Source: Halicephalobus mephisto
Lineage: Eukaryota > Nematoda > Chromadorea > Rhabditida > Panagrolaimidae
DNA: 64,000 nt
Direction of reading: 5' to 3'
Assembly (NCBI GenBank): GCA_009193035.1
Contig: SWDT01000132.1
Span: forward strand, 78,862 to 142,861
The notes beneath the pieces are model-generated. The model made no database searches. It saw only the letters and a list, made by a program, of their open reading frames with translations, and had not been told where the DNA came from. Each line of letters begins with the position of its first letter. The stretch's first letter is position 1. Position numbers and translations under genes: made by a program. Positions 22,803-34,418 of this stretch are shown piece after piece.

Positions 22803-24313
22803 TAGTCACTGTATTTATTTTTTAAAACTATTTCAAAAATACAAAATATAAGAATAATTTAATTTTTAAATATATTTCAAAAATATAAAATTTAAGAACA
22901 ATTTAATTTTTAAATATATTTCAAAAATACAAAATTTAAGAACAATCTATTTTTTAAAACTATTTCAAAAATACAAAATTTAAGAGTAATTTAATTTTTA
23001 AATATATTTCAAAAATACAAAATATAAGAATAATTTAATTTTTAAATATATTTTAAAATTACAAAATTTAATTTTTACAAGCAATTTAAAAAATGACAAA
23101 AATTAAAAACAATTTTGAAATAAAATTATAAAAAATAGAAATTAATTATATTTTTTAAATCTTATTTACCGAAAATTTCATAATTTAGTTACTATTTTTT
23201 GTTTTTTATTATTTTTAAAAACCACATTTAATATCGATGTGAAATTTAATTATTTTTTTTAAATTATAAATATTTAATTTTTTCAAAAAATTACAAAAGC
23301 AAAATTTGTGAAAAATTTAAATAATTTTTGTTTTTTAAATTTTGTTTTAATAATTCAATAATTTTAGTTGTAAAAAACTGTCAATTTTTGGTTGAAAATC
23401 GATCGAAAATTTTTTGCAAAATTTTTAACTTTAAAGACAAACGTCAACAGATCAGTGTCGAAATTCACTCACATTTTATTTTCATTCAAAATTCTGCAAA
23501 AAAAATAATTTTTGAAAAAAAAAATAAAATTACATGGTTTTATTTTTTATTCAGGATCAACCAAAATTTTTTGGAAGCTTTTCATTTGGTTCCAAGTGAA
23601 AATTAAACAAATATAATTATAAACAATTTTCTCTATTGAGATTATATAAAAAAATTTTGATTTTCTTCTGATCAAAGGTAGAAACTAAACACATACTGTA
23701 ATGTTTAAGATCTCCACTTAGGATCATATAAGAAATTTCGATTTTTTTCTATTCTTGAGTGGAAATTGAACATATGCTGTAATGTTTAAGATCTCCACTT
23801 AGGATCATTTAAAAATTTTTTGATTTTTTTCTGATCTTGAATGGAAATTGAACACATACTGTGATATTTAAAATCTCCACTTAGGATCATTTAAAAATTT
23901 TTTGATTTTTTTCTATTCTTGAGTGGAAATTGAACACATACTGTGATATTTAAGATCTCCACTTAGGATCATATAAGAAAATTTTGATTTTTTTCTATTC
24001 TTGAGTGGAAATTGAACACATACTGTAATGTTTAAGATCTCCACTTAGGATCATATAAGGAAATTTTGATTTTTTTCTGATCTTGAATGGAAATTATGTA
24101 TGTAAAATTTTGGATATTTGTTAATTAATATTCAGCCTTTAAAAATTTTTCCCATAATTTAAAAAACATATTCAATGGGATTATAGATCTCGATCGTTGT
24201 GAATAATCCTTGAGGGCAACTTAGTACTTAATTAATGACTTCGTTGGAAAATAATTTATTGACAAAAGGGCAAAAATTAGAAATCAATTTGTTCATTTTT
24301 GTTTTCGGCGAAA

Positions 24314-26982
24314 ATGAAAGATTTTTTGTTTATTTTTTCAGTTTTTATTTTTATTTCAGGTATTTTTTAAAATTATATTATTTTTAAAAAAATAATTTTC
24401 ATTGCAAAATTGTTTTAAATTTCAAATTTACATTTAATTTTGAAAATTTTTATAAAATTTTGAAAAATTTTGGAAATTATGAAAATCTGAAAAATTTTAA
24501 AATATTTTGTTGGATTTTGAAACTTTTTACAAAAATTTGAAAATTCTAGAAAATTTCACAGAATTCTAAAAAATTATGAAAATTTTTGAATTTTTTAAAT
24601 TTTCTATTATATTCTGCAACTTTGGGAATTTCGAAGTTTTTATAGAATTTTGCAAACTTCTACAGAATCCTAGAGAATTCTGAAAAGTCCTATAAAATTT
24701 TCCAAAATTTCCGAAATTTATAAAATTCTGAAAATTCTAATTTTGTTTTGGAAAATTGAATTTTAAATTTTAGTTGGAATTTGTCTGAAAACTTGTGTTC
24801 AGAGAATTACTCCTGGAAGCGATCCTAGAATCGAATGTGTCTGTAACTCCACTTACTGCGACGAGTTTCCTCCATTGGGGACTTTGGTTCCTGGACAAGC
24901 GGCGATTTACAAAAGTTCCATCAGCGGAAAAAGATTCGAAAAAACAAATGGAACTTTTAAGAATTCAAAAATCCAATCAAGTTTGTTTTTATTTTTTAAG
25001 ATTATGTGTTTCTGATTTTATTTTTACAACATTAGAAAAAAACTAAATTTTGTACTTTTTGGTCTTGAGTGGAAAATTTTAGAAATTCGTGTCGGGACCA
25101 TTTTGTAAAAAAAGTTTGTTTTTATTTTTTTTAAATAATATTAATATGGTTGGATCGTCGTATAATCAAATAAAAACTAAATTTTGTACTTTTTGGTCTC
25201 GACTGGAAAATTTTAGAAATTCGTGTCGGGACCATTTCGTAAAAAAAGTTTGTTTTTATTTTTTTTAATATATAATTATTCAGAAAACAAAATCATCAAA
25301 GTTGTTTTCGATGATTCTAAGAAGTACCAAACTATCATCGGATTCGGAGGAGCTTTCACCGATGCCGCTGGCTACAATATTCTGAAGCTGTCCCCCGGTG
25401 CCCAGGACAACCTTCTTCGGGCTTATTTCGGCGATGTCGGGATCGAGTATACTGTAGGCAGAGTCCCTGTTGCAAGTTGTGATTTCTCACTCGATGAATA
25501 TTCTTACTGTAGTGCTGATGGGGACTTCAACATGACGACCTTCAACTTGACCAAAGAGGATTTCATGTACAAAATACCGTATATTAAAAAATCTTCGAAA
25601 TTGAGTAAAGGAAAATTACAACTTTTTTCAACTCCCTGGTCTGCTCCAGGATGGATGAAGACGAATGGCGACATGAAGGGCCACGGAACCCTGAAGGGGG
25701 CCCTCGGGGGACAGTACTACCAAGCTTTCGCCTTGTACTATTACAAGTAAGGATTTTGATTCATTTTAATTTTTGAATAACAATACTAAATGTTGGACCG
25801 TCGTTGGGGAATCCGGATCCGCGTGTAGACACAAATATATAAAATAACTTTATTGGAGCCTCAGGCACGAGATAAAACACAACTCTAGTCCAATTATTGC
25901 GCAATTTTCAAATTGGCGCCAATCCACAATCGTACATTTTTCATTGATCCTCAGGGTATTTCCCTTCGGGACCAAAGTTATACAAGTTTCCACTCAAATA
26001 GATCACGCACAATCCAACATTTATAAACAAATAGTTTTTGAATGAAAAGATAAATTTGATTAATTTTTGTAAACTTTTACTAATATAGGTTTTTACAATT
26101 TATATTCAAAATTATAAAATAATAATTTTTAGGTTTTTTGAAGCTTATCACAACGAAGGGATTGACTTCTGGGGAATGACGATTTTGAACGAACCTTTCA
26201 GCAACGGATATTGGCAGATCATGACCCTCACGGCGGATCAGGAAAGAATTTTATTAAAAAAGAACCTTGGTCCTTTGTTGAAAAAAAACGAAATAACTAA
26301 AAATATAAAAATCATGATTCATGACGATCAGCGATCCACTATCAAAGATTACGTGGATGTTATTTTAAAAGATCCTGAATCTGCTAAATACGTCGACGGA
26401 TTAGCTGTTCATTGGTATGATGACTCGAGTACTGATCCCGGAATTCTGTCTGAAGTTCATCAAAAATATCCGAAAAAATGGATTCTTCCAACTGAGGCTT
26501 GTACTGGATACACCAGTCCCAGTCAAGGGGGCATGCGGGGAGAATGGCATCGAGCTCTACAGTATGCCTATGACGTCATTAAGGACCTCCAGAATTGGGC
26601 CACAGGATGGACGGATTGGAACTTGGTCCTCGACGAAAACGGAGGTCCGAATTGGGTCGGGAACTTCGTAGACGCGCCGATTACGGTCAGCAACACTTCC
26701 GACGAGTTCTACAAACAGCCCATGTACTATGCCCTGGGGCACTTTAGCAAGTTCCTCCAAACAGGGTCTCAGAGAGTAGATTTAGTTTCCAATTCCATTA
26801 ATCCCGAAAATTTTGAATTCGTTGGATTTGTGACTCTCAGTAATCAAAAAGTAGCAATTTTCGCGAATAATCGGAAATACGATAGTTATACGGTAGTCTT
26901 GACAGATGCCAAAACTGGCCGAGCAGTCAACTTCGACATGGAACCTCGCTCTTTTGCCACCGTCGTCTGGAACGCTTATTGA
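24314..26982 (+). CDS. Lysosomal glucosylceramidase (GH30, acid beta-glucosidase)
   Basis: Four exons, 24314-24359, 24774-24980, 25284-25746 and 26133-26982, are phase-consistent and give 521 residues, close to human GBA1 without its long leader. The enzyme hydrolyses glucosylceramide to glucose and ceramide in the lysosome. Exon 1 is a signal peptide (MKDFLFIFSVFIFIS). The N-terminal domain has CVCNSTYCD. The barrel contains GFGGAFTDAAGYNIL, VPVASCDFS and WSAPGWMKTNG. The acid/base glutamate is in LNEP and the nucleophile glutamate in LPTEAC. GWTDWNLVLDENGGPNW and KQPMYYALGHFSKF are typical of the family. C. elegans has several copies (gba-1 to gba-4); this cannot be matched to one. An AATAAA occurs at 27383-27388. 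Confidence 0.96.
25057..25240 (+). repeat. Two tandem GGTCTCGAC hairpin repeats in glucosylceramidase intron 2
   Basis: Two adjacent copies of a dispersed repeat. In the second, GGTCTCGAC (25195-25203) and GTCGGGACC (25225-25233) form a near-perfect 9-base inverted pair around an A+T-rich core. The same motif recurs in both orientations near 40150, 41065, 41205, 44760, 44898 and 45032. Confidence 0.75.
25791..26019. mobile_element. Possible solo LTR or short insertion in glucosylceramidase intron 3
   Basis: A 229-base segment richer in G+C than the intron around it begins TGTTGGACCG and ends CAATCCAACA, so the ends are TGTTGG and CCAACA, the usual TG...CA form of LTRs. I see no target-site duplication at the flanks, so a degraded copy or a coincidence remains possible. 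Confidence 0.35.
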
Positions 26983-28081
26983 ATTAATTTTTAGGTCTCT
27001 ATGCACCGATATGGCTGTGTGAGATGAAGAATCAGTTCCTCATATTCACACAACAACAATATTAAGCACAATAACAACCATATATATATTAATTAGTCCA
27101 TACTAAATCTGTCATACATACAGTATACTTACTATTTAGCACATAGACTACATCCTTCCGAAACTTAACTTGTTTATTAAATAGCTAGTTGATGTGCCGA
27201 TGTAACAAGTATTAAGCACAATAACAACCATATTTATATTAATTAGTCCATACTGAATCTGTCATATACAGTATACTTACTATTTAGCTTGCAGAATACT
27301 TTCCTTCAAAATTTAGCTAGTTTATCCAGTAGCTAGTTGATTCACCGATGTAATATTAATTAAATATTTCATTTCTATGGAAAATAAATACTGTAATTCA
27401 GAGTAAAAGTGATATACATTTCGTAAGATTTTTGAATTTCCATATGAATTACAAGATTCAAAAAAGTGGAAAAAATTATAAACTAGTGATTATTTCTCAA
27501 ATTTACTTTTTTTGTTTAACAAAATTCCAAAAAAATTAAAATCTTATTTCGAGGCAATTTCAAAAAATTTCAAATTTTTGTTTATTATAATAGTGAAATT
27601 TTTTGAAATTTCTGAATTCTTATAAAAAGTGAATAACAATAAAAAATAAAAAAATTAATAAATCTGGCAAATCATTTATTTTTTTAAATTCTAAAAATTC
27701 TATTTTTTAATAATAACGTAATTTTTCAAAATTTTTGAATTTCTATTTAAAAAATTTATAAAAATTAATAAATTTGGCAAATCATTGTTTTTATTTTTTT
27801 AAAATTCTATTTTTTAATAATAATGTAATTTTTCAAAATTTTTGAATTTCTACGTAAAAAATTTATAAAAATAGAAAATCTGGCAAATCATTGTTTTTTT
27901 ACATAATTATAAAATTTCTAAAAATCTTCATCGAAACGATTTTCATTTTTATTTTTTATAATATGATATAAGTACACCGGCATCTCAAAGATTTTGCAAA
28001 TAGAACAAAATAATGTGAATTAATTTTCAACAGAAAAAAATAAAAAATAATCATGGATTTGTTTGATTTTTTGTGAATTTT
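26983..28081. repeat. Spacer downstream of glucosylceramidase with a two-copy repeat
   Basis: Positions about 27050-27200 and 27205-27355 are two similar copies of a 150-base unit starting ATTAAGCACAATAACAACCA and ending near CGATGTAA. From 27580 to 27930 three copies of a unit with AAATCTGGCAAATCATTG occur. No gene is seen. The glucosylceramidase and mig-10 genes converge here. Confidence 0.7.
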
Positions 28082-31000
28082 TCAATTTCCTTCGATTCTG
28101 GTTTTCCTCAGGGCAGTTGCTTTCTGGAGTTCGGAATACAGGTCTCCATTGGGTCCAGCAGTGACCAATCGGGTAGTTTCGCTTCTGGGGGGAGGTGGCG
28201 GGGGGGCTTTTTTGGGTCCTTGGGTTGGGGTAACGGGACTTTGAAAATTTGATTTTTGAAGTTGAAGATTTGACATCTGGGGTTTCTGGGCCACCGTAGG
28301 GGGTACTCGTTGGACCGGAGAAACGAAAGAAGACCGATTTGAACACTGAAAATAAAAAATAATTTTTTTTAAAATTTAAATTTTTACAATTTGAGCTTGG
28401 ACTTCTGGAGGCGGTGGTGGAAATCGTTCTTCGTCAGAATCGTCGTCTTCGACGCTGTTTTGAGACATTGGAATTTTCACACTAGTTTGACTACTGGTGG
28501 TGCTGGTACTGTGTCGAAGCATGTAAGTCTGAGCGACGGCATTGTTGGCAAAAACGGCCCTCTGGATCCCCTGAGAAGACTCCAGATCGCACGGCATCCG
28601 TTTGATCGTGCCACAATCGTCCTGTTCGAAAGCGATTCCAGAAGTAGAACAATTATCACTAGTTGTGATTCTTGAAGCAAGAGATACTCTTGCCGGACTT
28701 TTGGGAACAATGTTGTTCATGGGAGCTGATCCAGGACGGATATTCACCCCCACAGGGACCTCCGCGATCCTGGGCACGTCGACTCTGATGGGAGAGGCGA
28801 TCGGGGCGGTCCGTTTAGAGGCCTTGATGTAGTTTTCGTGAAGAACATGACAGCTGTTCTGAAATCGATCAAATTAATTTTAATCAAATTATTTAAAAAA
28901 TTAAAAACAAATTTCTTTCAAAAAATTCTTTTAAAAAATTTAGAATTTTTTGTAAAATTCTAGAACCTTCCAGAAGATCTCGAAAAGTTTCTGAATCCTT
29001 CATTCGATTCTAGAAATTTCTCTATGATTCTGAAATTTCTACAGTATCTTAAAAAATTTTTAAATTTCAATAATATTAAAGATTTCAAGATTTTTGAAAA
29101 CTAGAATCTTTCAAGTAGATTTTTGAATCTTCTATAGAATTCTAGAATTCCTACAGTATCTTAAAAAACTTTTAAATTTCAAAGATTTTGGAATTTGATT
29201 AAATTTTAATCCAGTGGAATTTAAATCTTACTCTAGTCAATCTCAGAGCTGTCAACCACTTGATGTAGCTTTTTTCGTCGTCAGTACAGACGTATTTGAT
29301 GTATTTTGAAGTTTTGACTTGGATTTTCGGATGTTTTATGGCAAATCCGAAGGCAGTAGGAGCTTTGTATTTTTTCTTCCAATCAGTACAAGTGTAGATT
29401 TGATTGTTGTAGATATTCATCAAACATTGAAGGTCTTTGGTTCCTCGATATTTGTTTTTCGGACAATAATACAATCCGGAAGATCTGAGAACAAAGTAGT
29501 ATTTTCTCCATGATTTTTTTCCGTCTTGTTTTAAATACAAAAATCCATCTAGTTCTGGTACTTGACTAGAATCCACAAATTTTTTCAGAAGTCTATTTTT
29601 CAATTCCGAATTCCACTCAGACGAATCCGATGGCGGAAGATCAAAGTCGGATTTTTCGTTCAAAAGATAATGCTGAGGGTGATGGATGAAGTCGTACTTG
29701 TCAAGTCGTCGAACAAAATGCAATTTGTTTTTCGAATCTGCCAACCAATCTTCGATGTTTTCAACAATGAATTCGTGATCTTCATAAATGCGTTCTAAAA
29801 AGAATATATTATTTAAGCAAAGTTCATTTGTTTTTGTTTCGATGGCGCCAAAACCCTAATTAGGGAGACCAGACGTCGCCAGCTGTGTCCGTTTATCAAA
29901 CTAGATGGTCAGAATTGGAGGTCAAGTTTCAACTTTTCGCGGCAGGACAAAATTCAAGAAGTTTCTGTTTTTTTAAAATATTAATTTTATCGAACTAGAT
30001 GGTCAGAATTCGAGGTCAAGTTTCAACTTTTCGCGGCAGGACAAAATTCAAAAAATTTCTGTTTTTTTTTAAATATAAATTTTATCGAACTAGATGGTTA
30101 AAGTTTGAAACCAAATTTTAACTTTTCGTTCCAGGACAAAATTCAAAAAATTTCTGTTTTTTTTTTAAATATTAATTTTATCGAACTAGATGGTCAGAAT
30201 TGGAGGTCAAGTTTCAACTTTTCGCGGCAGGACAAAATTCAAGAGGTTTCTGTTTTCGAAAAAGTTGATCAATTTCACCAAATTAGATGGTCAGAATTGG
30301 AGGTCAAATTTCAACTTTTCGTTCTAGGACAAAATTCAAGAGATTTCTGTTTTTTAAAAATTTATATATACTTTATCGAACTTTGAAAAAATTCTACAAA
30401 TTATGAATCTTAAAACGGAAATTATAGATCTCAATTTCGATAAATAATTTTAATAAAGTTGAATTTTTTAAAAATAAAAAATTTTGCAAGTTGTTTGAAA
30501 ACGAAAAAATGAAATTTAGATAATTAATTTTAATAAAGTTGAATTTTTTAAAAATAAAAAATTTTATAAATTGTTTGAAAACGAAAAAATGAAATTTCGA
30601 TAATTAATTTTAAAAAAGTTGAGTTTTTTAAAAATAAAAAATTTTATCAATTGTCTGAAAACGAAAAAATGAAATTTCAATTTTACACTCTGACCATAAA
30701 TTTCAGTAACGAAAACCAGACATGACCATCTGGACAAAACTTGATCGTTATTTTTCTCAATCAAAAAATACTTACTGATATGCAAATCCGGATATTCTTC
30801 GACAATTGAGTGTTCGGGGGTCAATGTGATTTCCAATTTTTCAGCAAGTTTCTTCATTGTTTCAAGAACGGTCCATCTTTCGTCGATCAAAATTCCTTTA
30901 ACATTGCCATCTTCGAGAAAAATTTTTATATAAATTTTTTTAATTTTTGCTTCTTTCATTTTTTCCAATGCTTCTTTGATTTTTTGGGCTTTTTCGTCGG

Positions 31001-34000
31001 CAGGAGTCAAAACTGGCAGTTCGGTGCTGTCCGAGGCCGATTTCGGAGAGCTCTAAAATAAAGAATCTTGATTGTTTATAGTCTACCATGTGTGCGAAAA
31101 GCCATCAAAGAAATCCCCCTACTGTCTCATTAACTATACTATTATAAAAAGCAAAAAATAATTTTGTTACAAAAATGTCTCAAAAAACTTTTTACAACTT
31201 TTTTAAAATTAAAAACATTCGTCCCGGGACCGTAATATTATAAAAAATTGAAAAACTTTTGTTACAAAAATATTTCAAATTTTTACAACTTTTTAAAAAT
31301 TTAAAATATTCGTTCTGGGACCGTAATATTATAAAAAATGTAAAACTTTTGTTACAAAAATGTTTCGAATTTTTACAACTTTTTAAAAAACTTAAATATT
31401 CGTTTTGGGACTGTATTATTATAAAAAATTGAAAAACTTTCGTTACAAAAATGTTTCAAATTTTTACAACTTTTTAAAAATTAAAAACATTCGTCCCGGG
31501 ACCGTATTATTATATAAAAACTTTTTTTACAAAAATGTCTCAGAACAAATTTTTAGAACTTTCAAGTTGAGATTCAAAACTGAAATTTTGTCTTTTAGGT
31601 GATTTTTAAGAATGTAATTATTATTATTATATTATAAAAATCAGAAATGAACATTTGGTATGAAATTCTTTCAACATGAATTCCTAGAACTTGACAGAAG
31701 ATACAGTAATCTTTGAGATGATCTCAGTTTTACATGATAAATTCGTAATTGAATTTTTAAAATATAATTTTCTCAAATGTATCTAAAAACTTCCAGATTA
31801 CGGTCATATGATGTACATAGCCTTCTGTCGACCCTTAAAGGTTAATTGTTACTCAAAAAAGTCCTTATGGATTTCGAAAAGACCATAACTCGCATTACAG
31901 GAGTCCATCAAAAACGAGTTGCTTTGTTTATAATGAAAGCTTAACCCTCATATAAAAAATGGGTATATGATATGCAATATACGGATATATTAAAACATTT
32001 GATATATCAGATACATTATATTTCATGTATCGATATACTAAATGGATATCGGTGCATTGTATATAATTTATGGATATATTAAAACTAATTTGATATATCG
32101 GATACATTATATTCAATATTCCAATATTCCAATATACCAATACACCAATATACCAATATACTAATATACTAATACACCAATATACCAATATACCAACATA
32201 CCAATATACCAATATACTAATACACCAATATACCAATATACCAATATACCAATATATTGAGCTGATATTGATGCATTGTATTTAATGTATCTGATACATC
32301 AGAGCTGTTTTAGTGTACTCTTTTTGTGTGCTGTTGACAGTTTTGGCCGAAGAAAACCGAAAAGCTCGGAAACGGCTGATCCGAGTTCGGGACAAGCACT
32401 CAATCCCATCTGCGGAAATGAAGAGCTAAGCGTCTGTTGGTCCATCAGATTAAGTTTCTTCTATGTCAAGACAAAAAATCCTCAAAAAAAACCAATTGAT
32501 TCTAGAGGTCATATGGCATACAGGATGAGATTCAAAATTTTTGTTTTTTTAAAGGTGTCATTTCGGCAATTTTCTTTTTTCTTCAAGGGCGAAGAAATAA
32601 AGTACATTTCTGGCGGGTTAGCTTTGACATTAAACCCGGAACTGCTCGATGTCGTTCTTGCGCAGTTGTCGTTTTAGCTTTGATTAACAATTCTACAAGT
32701 ATCTAAGGTCTCCCGAAATTCAATAAAAACAGAATTCTAGTATTCTTAAAAATTTTGAAAGATTTTAATTTTTAAAAATTGTAAAAATTTTAGAATTTAA
32801 AAATTTAATAAAAATTAAAAAATTTTAGAATTTTAAAATTTAATAAAAATTTAAAAATTTTAGAATTCTTAAAAATTTAATTTTTTTTTATAAATTTTCT
32901 AAAATTTGATATAAATTTAAAATTAAAATTTTTATAAAAATAATTTCGCACCAATGTTCATTTTTAATTTTTTTAATTTTTGTTTTTAAAAAATTCAGTT
33001 ATTGATTGAGTACTGTAGAAATCAGTTGTTTTCATAAAAAATAAAATTAGTGAAAAACGCCCTGAGGGTTTGTTTGAACAAAGACGTTCATTTTGGTCTG
33101 TACAAAAGCCCTGAGGCAAAACTGACTGACCTGATGACTAGGACTGGGTGTGTTCAAAGAACCTCTATAACTGTCAGAACTCGAAATTTCCGAATGTCTG
33201 TATCGATTTTCTCCAGATGAACATTCAGTAGAACTAGAATCTCCAAAAGCAGAATCCACATCAGGACTGATACAGAATTCAGTATTCACACGAGGAGGAA
33301 GTTGATCATTTGGAGAAATCCTCGACAAAGACGGATTTGATTCTGTTTTTGTTTTTTCAACAGCAGTCGATGTACTGAGATGACTACTTTGGGAGTTCGA
33401 AACCGGCAAACTCGGCAGACCAAGAAGCAAGTTGTTCGAGCCTTCGTCTGAGTTCAGTTGAGCCTGGAGTTCGAACAATTCCCCCAAAATGGCATCTAGA
33501 TCATCTTCTAAAATTTACGATTCAGTCAAAAAAATAAAAAAATAAATTTAAACAATAGGGTTCAAGTACAGTATCGTTTTAGAACTACTGTAATTTGGTT
33601 TGTTATATAGTAATAAGAAAGTACTGTAGATTGTGAAGACCTTCTTAACGAGGTCTAGAGTGTAAGTTATCAGAGAATTCTGTGTACAGTATACTTCAGA
33701 AGTTGTTGTAGAAGATATCGATTTTTTAAACAAGAAATTCGTGTTTTCTAACATGGCTTCTGAAGCAGAAGGTATCCAGAATTCTCCAATAACTCACACC
33801 GCAGATCTTCTTCGAAACACCTTAGGTTACCACATTATTGTACTGTATGGTTAGGAATTTACAACAGAAAAGCCGATTTTTTCCGGAACATGGAATTCTA
33901 CAATTTCCACGACGAAAAATTTCGAATCTTCTGCCATAACTCTTGAATCACACAGCACACTGACTTTTCTAATAACCTGCGGTCCTCATTCAGAAGAATC

Positions 34001-34418
34001 CCCTAATCTACAGAAAGTTAATATTACAGTATGACAAAAATAATTATAAACAATAATTTAGAAATTACGGCATAGTAAAAATAATTATAAAAAGTAATTT
34101 AAAAATTACGGACAATTGAAATAATTATAAAAAGTAATTTAGAAATTATGGACAATTGAAATAATACTTACCTTTGTTGACGTTTGCCATGCTGTACCGG
34201 ACAAGGTCGATTTGCGGTTTTGGCGGCACTTGGGGTCGACATCGGATTGTCGCCTCGATCGGCCCGCCTTGCAGATGGGAAACAGGGGGCGGGGGTAGAG
34301 CCGATAAATCATCAATACCAGGATTTAACTGCTGTGGATAATGATTTTGTGTATCAGAATTTTGTCGAAGGACGGCTGTTGTATTGTTAGAGTTCATTGC
34401 CTGAAAATTTTCTGACAT
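28082..34418 (-). CDS. mig-10: MIG-10/RIAM/lamellipodin family adaptor
   Basis: Six minus-strand exons, 34418-34172, 33507-33131, 31052-30776, 29794-29232, 28858-28388 and 28345-28082, agree in phase and give 732 residues. The protein links Ras-type GTPases and phosphoinositides to Ena/VASP and actin at the leading edge, guiding axons and cell migration in C. elegans. Parts in order: a proline-rich segment (ALPPPPVSHL), the family N-terminal helix DDLDAILGELFEL, a serine-rich region, a Ras-association domain (KIKKIYIKIFLEDGNVKGIL to EYPDLHI), a linker with KLHFVRRLDKYDF, a PH domain (GFLYLKQDGKKSWRKYYFVL to WLTALRLTR), then a tail with FPPPPP and PPPPPP tracts. The end, DLYSELQKATALRKTRIE, resembles a WH2-like helix. 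Starting at the ATG at 34397 gives 725 residues; an acceptor TTTTCAG lies three bases before that ATG, so it may instead be spliced to upstream exons. Confidence 0.95.
29795..30775. repeat. Two minisatellites in the mig-10 intron between RA and PH exons
   Basis: At about 29895-30380 five copies of a unit of about 97 bases carry ATCGAACTAGATGGTCAGAA and GCGGCAGGACAAAATTCAA. At about 30410-30680 three copies of a unit of about 93 bases carry TAATTTTAATAAAGTTGAAT. No coding is seen. Confidence 0.8.
31053..33130. repeat. Large mig-10 intron with minisatellites and one unexplained open frame
   Basis: At 31140-31560 four to five copies of a 95-base unit contain ATTCGTCCCGGGACCGTA, a CCCGGG-centred palindrome. 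At about 31970-32290 there are CATTATATTTCATGTATCGA-type repeats and a microsatellite of ACCAATATACC. Positions 32276-32677 hold a plus-strand frame of 133 codons in a less A+T-rich island; the minus strand is partly open too. I see no family match, and the frame may be chance. Confidence 0.6.
33621..34012. mobile_element. MITE-like element, copy 1, in a mig-10 intron
   Basis: About 390 bases nearly identical to 61221-61617. The ends are TACTGTAGATTG and CTAATCTACAG, a short terminal inverted repeat, and internal inverted segments occur (AGAGAATTCTG against CAGAATTCTC). No transposase frame is present, so it would be a non-autonomous element. Confidence 0.7.

Larger units (their letters stand above)
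20231..24313. other. Repeat-rich gap between astacin and glucosylceramidase
   Basis: The two genes are divergent, so their promoters lie here. Contents: A+T simple repeats at 20235-20560; an exon-like segment at 20613-20813 (own entry); two long diverged repeats at about 21150-21450 with AAAACTTCTACAAATCGGTC; a satellite of ATATATGGATATAAATGCA type at 22010-22380; a hairpin at about 22419-22478; an open frame at 22597-22802; repeats of ATATTTCAAAAATACAAAAT at 22830-23080; and five to six copies of an 80-base unit with GATCTCCACTTAGGATCAT at about 23640-24100. Confidence 0.6.

Noticed and set aside
26417..26760. Extra frames over glucosylceramidase exon 4
   Set aside because: Shadows of the true frame, which matches the GH30 family along its whole length.
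32276..32677. 133-codon plus-strand frame in a mig-10 intron
   Set aside because: No domain, no splice support and the minus strand is partly open; noted in the intron entry but not called a gene.
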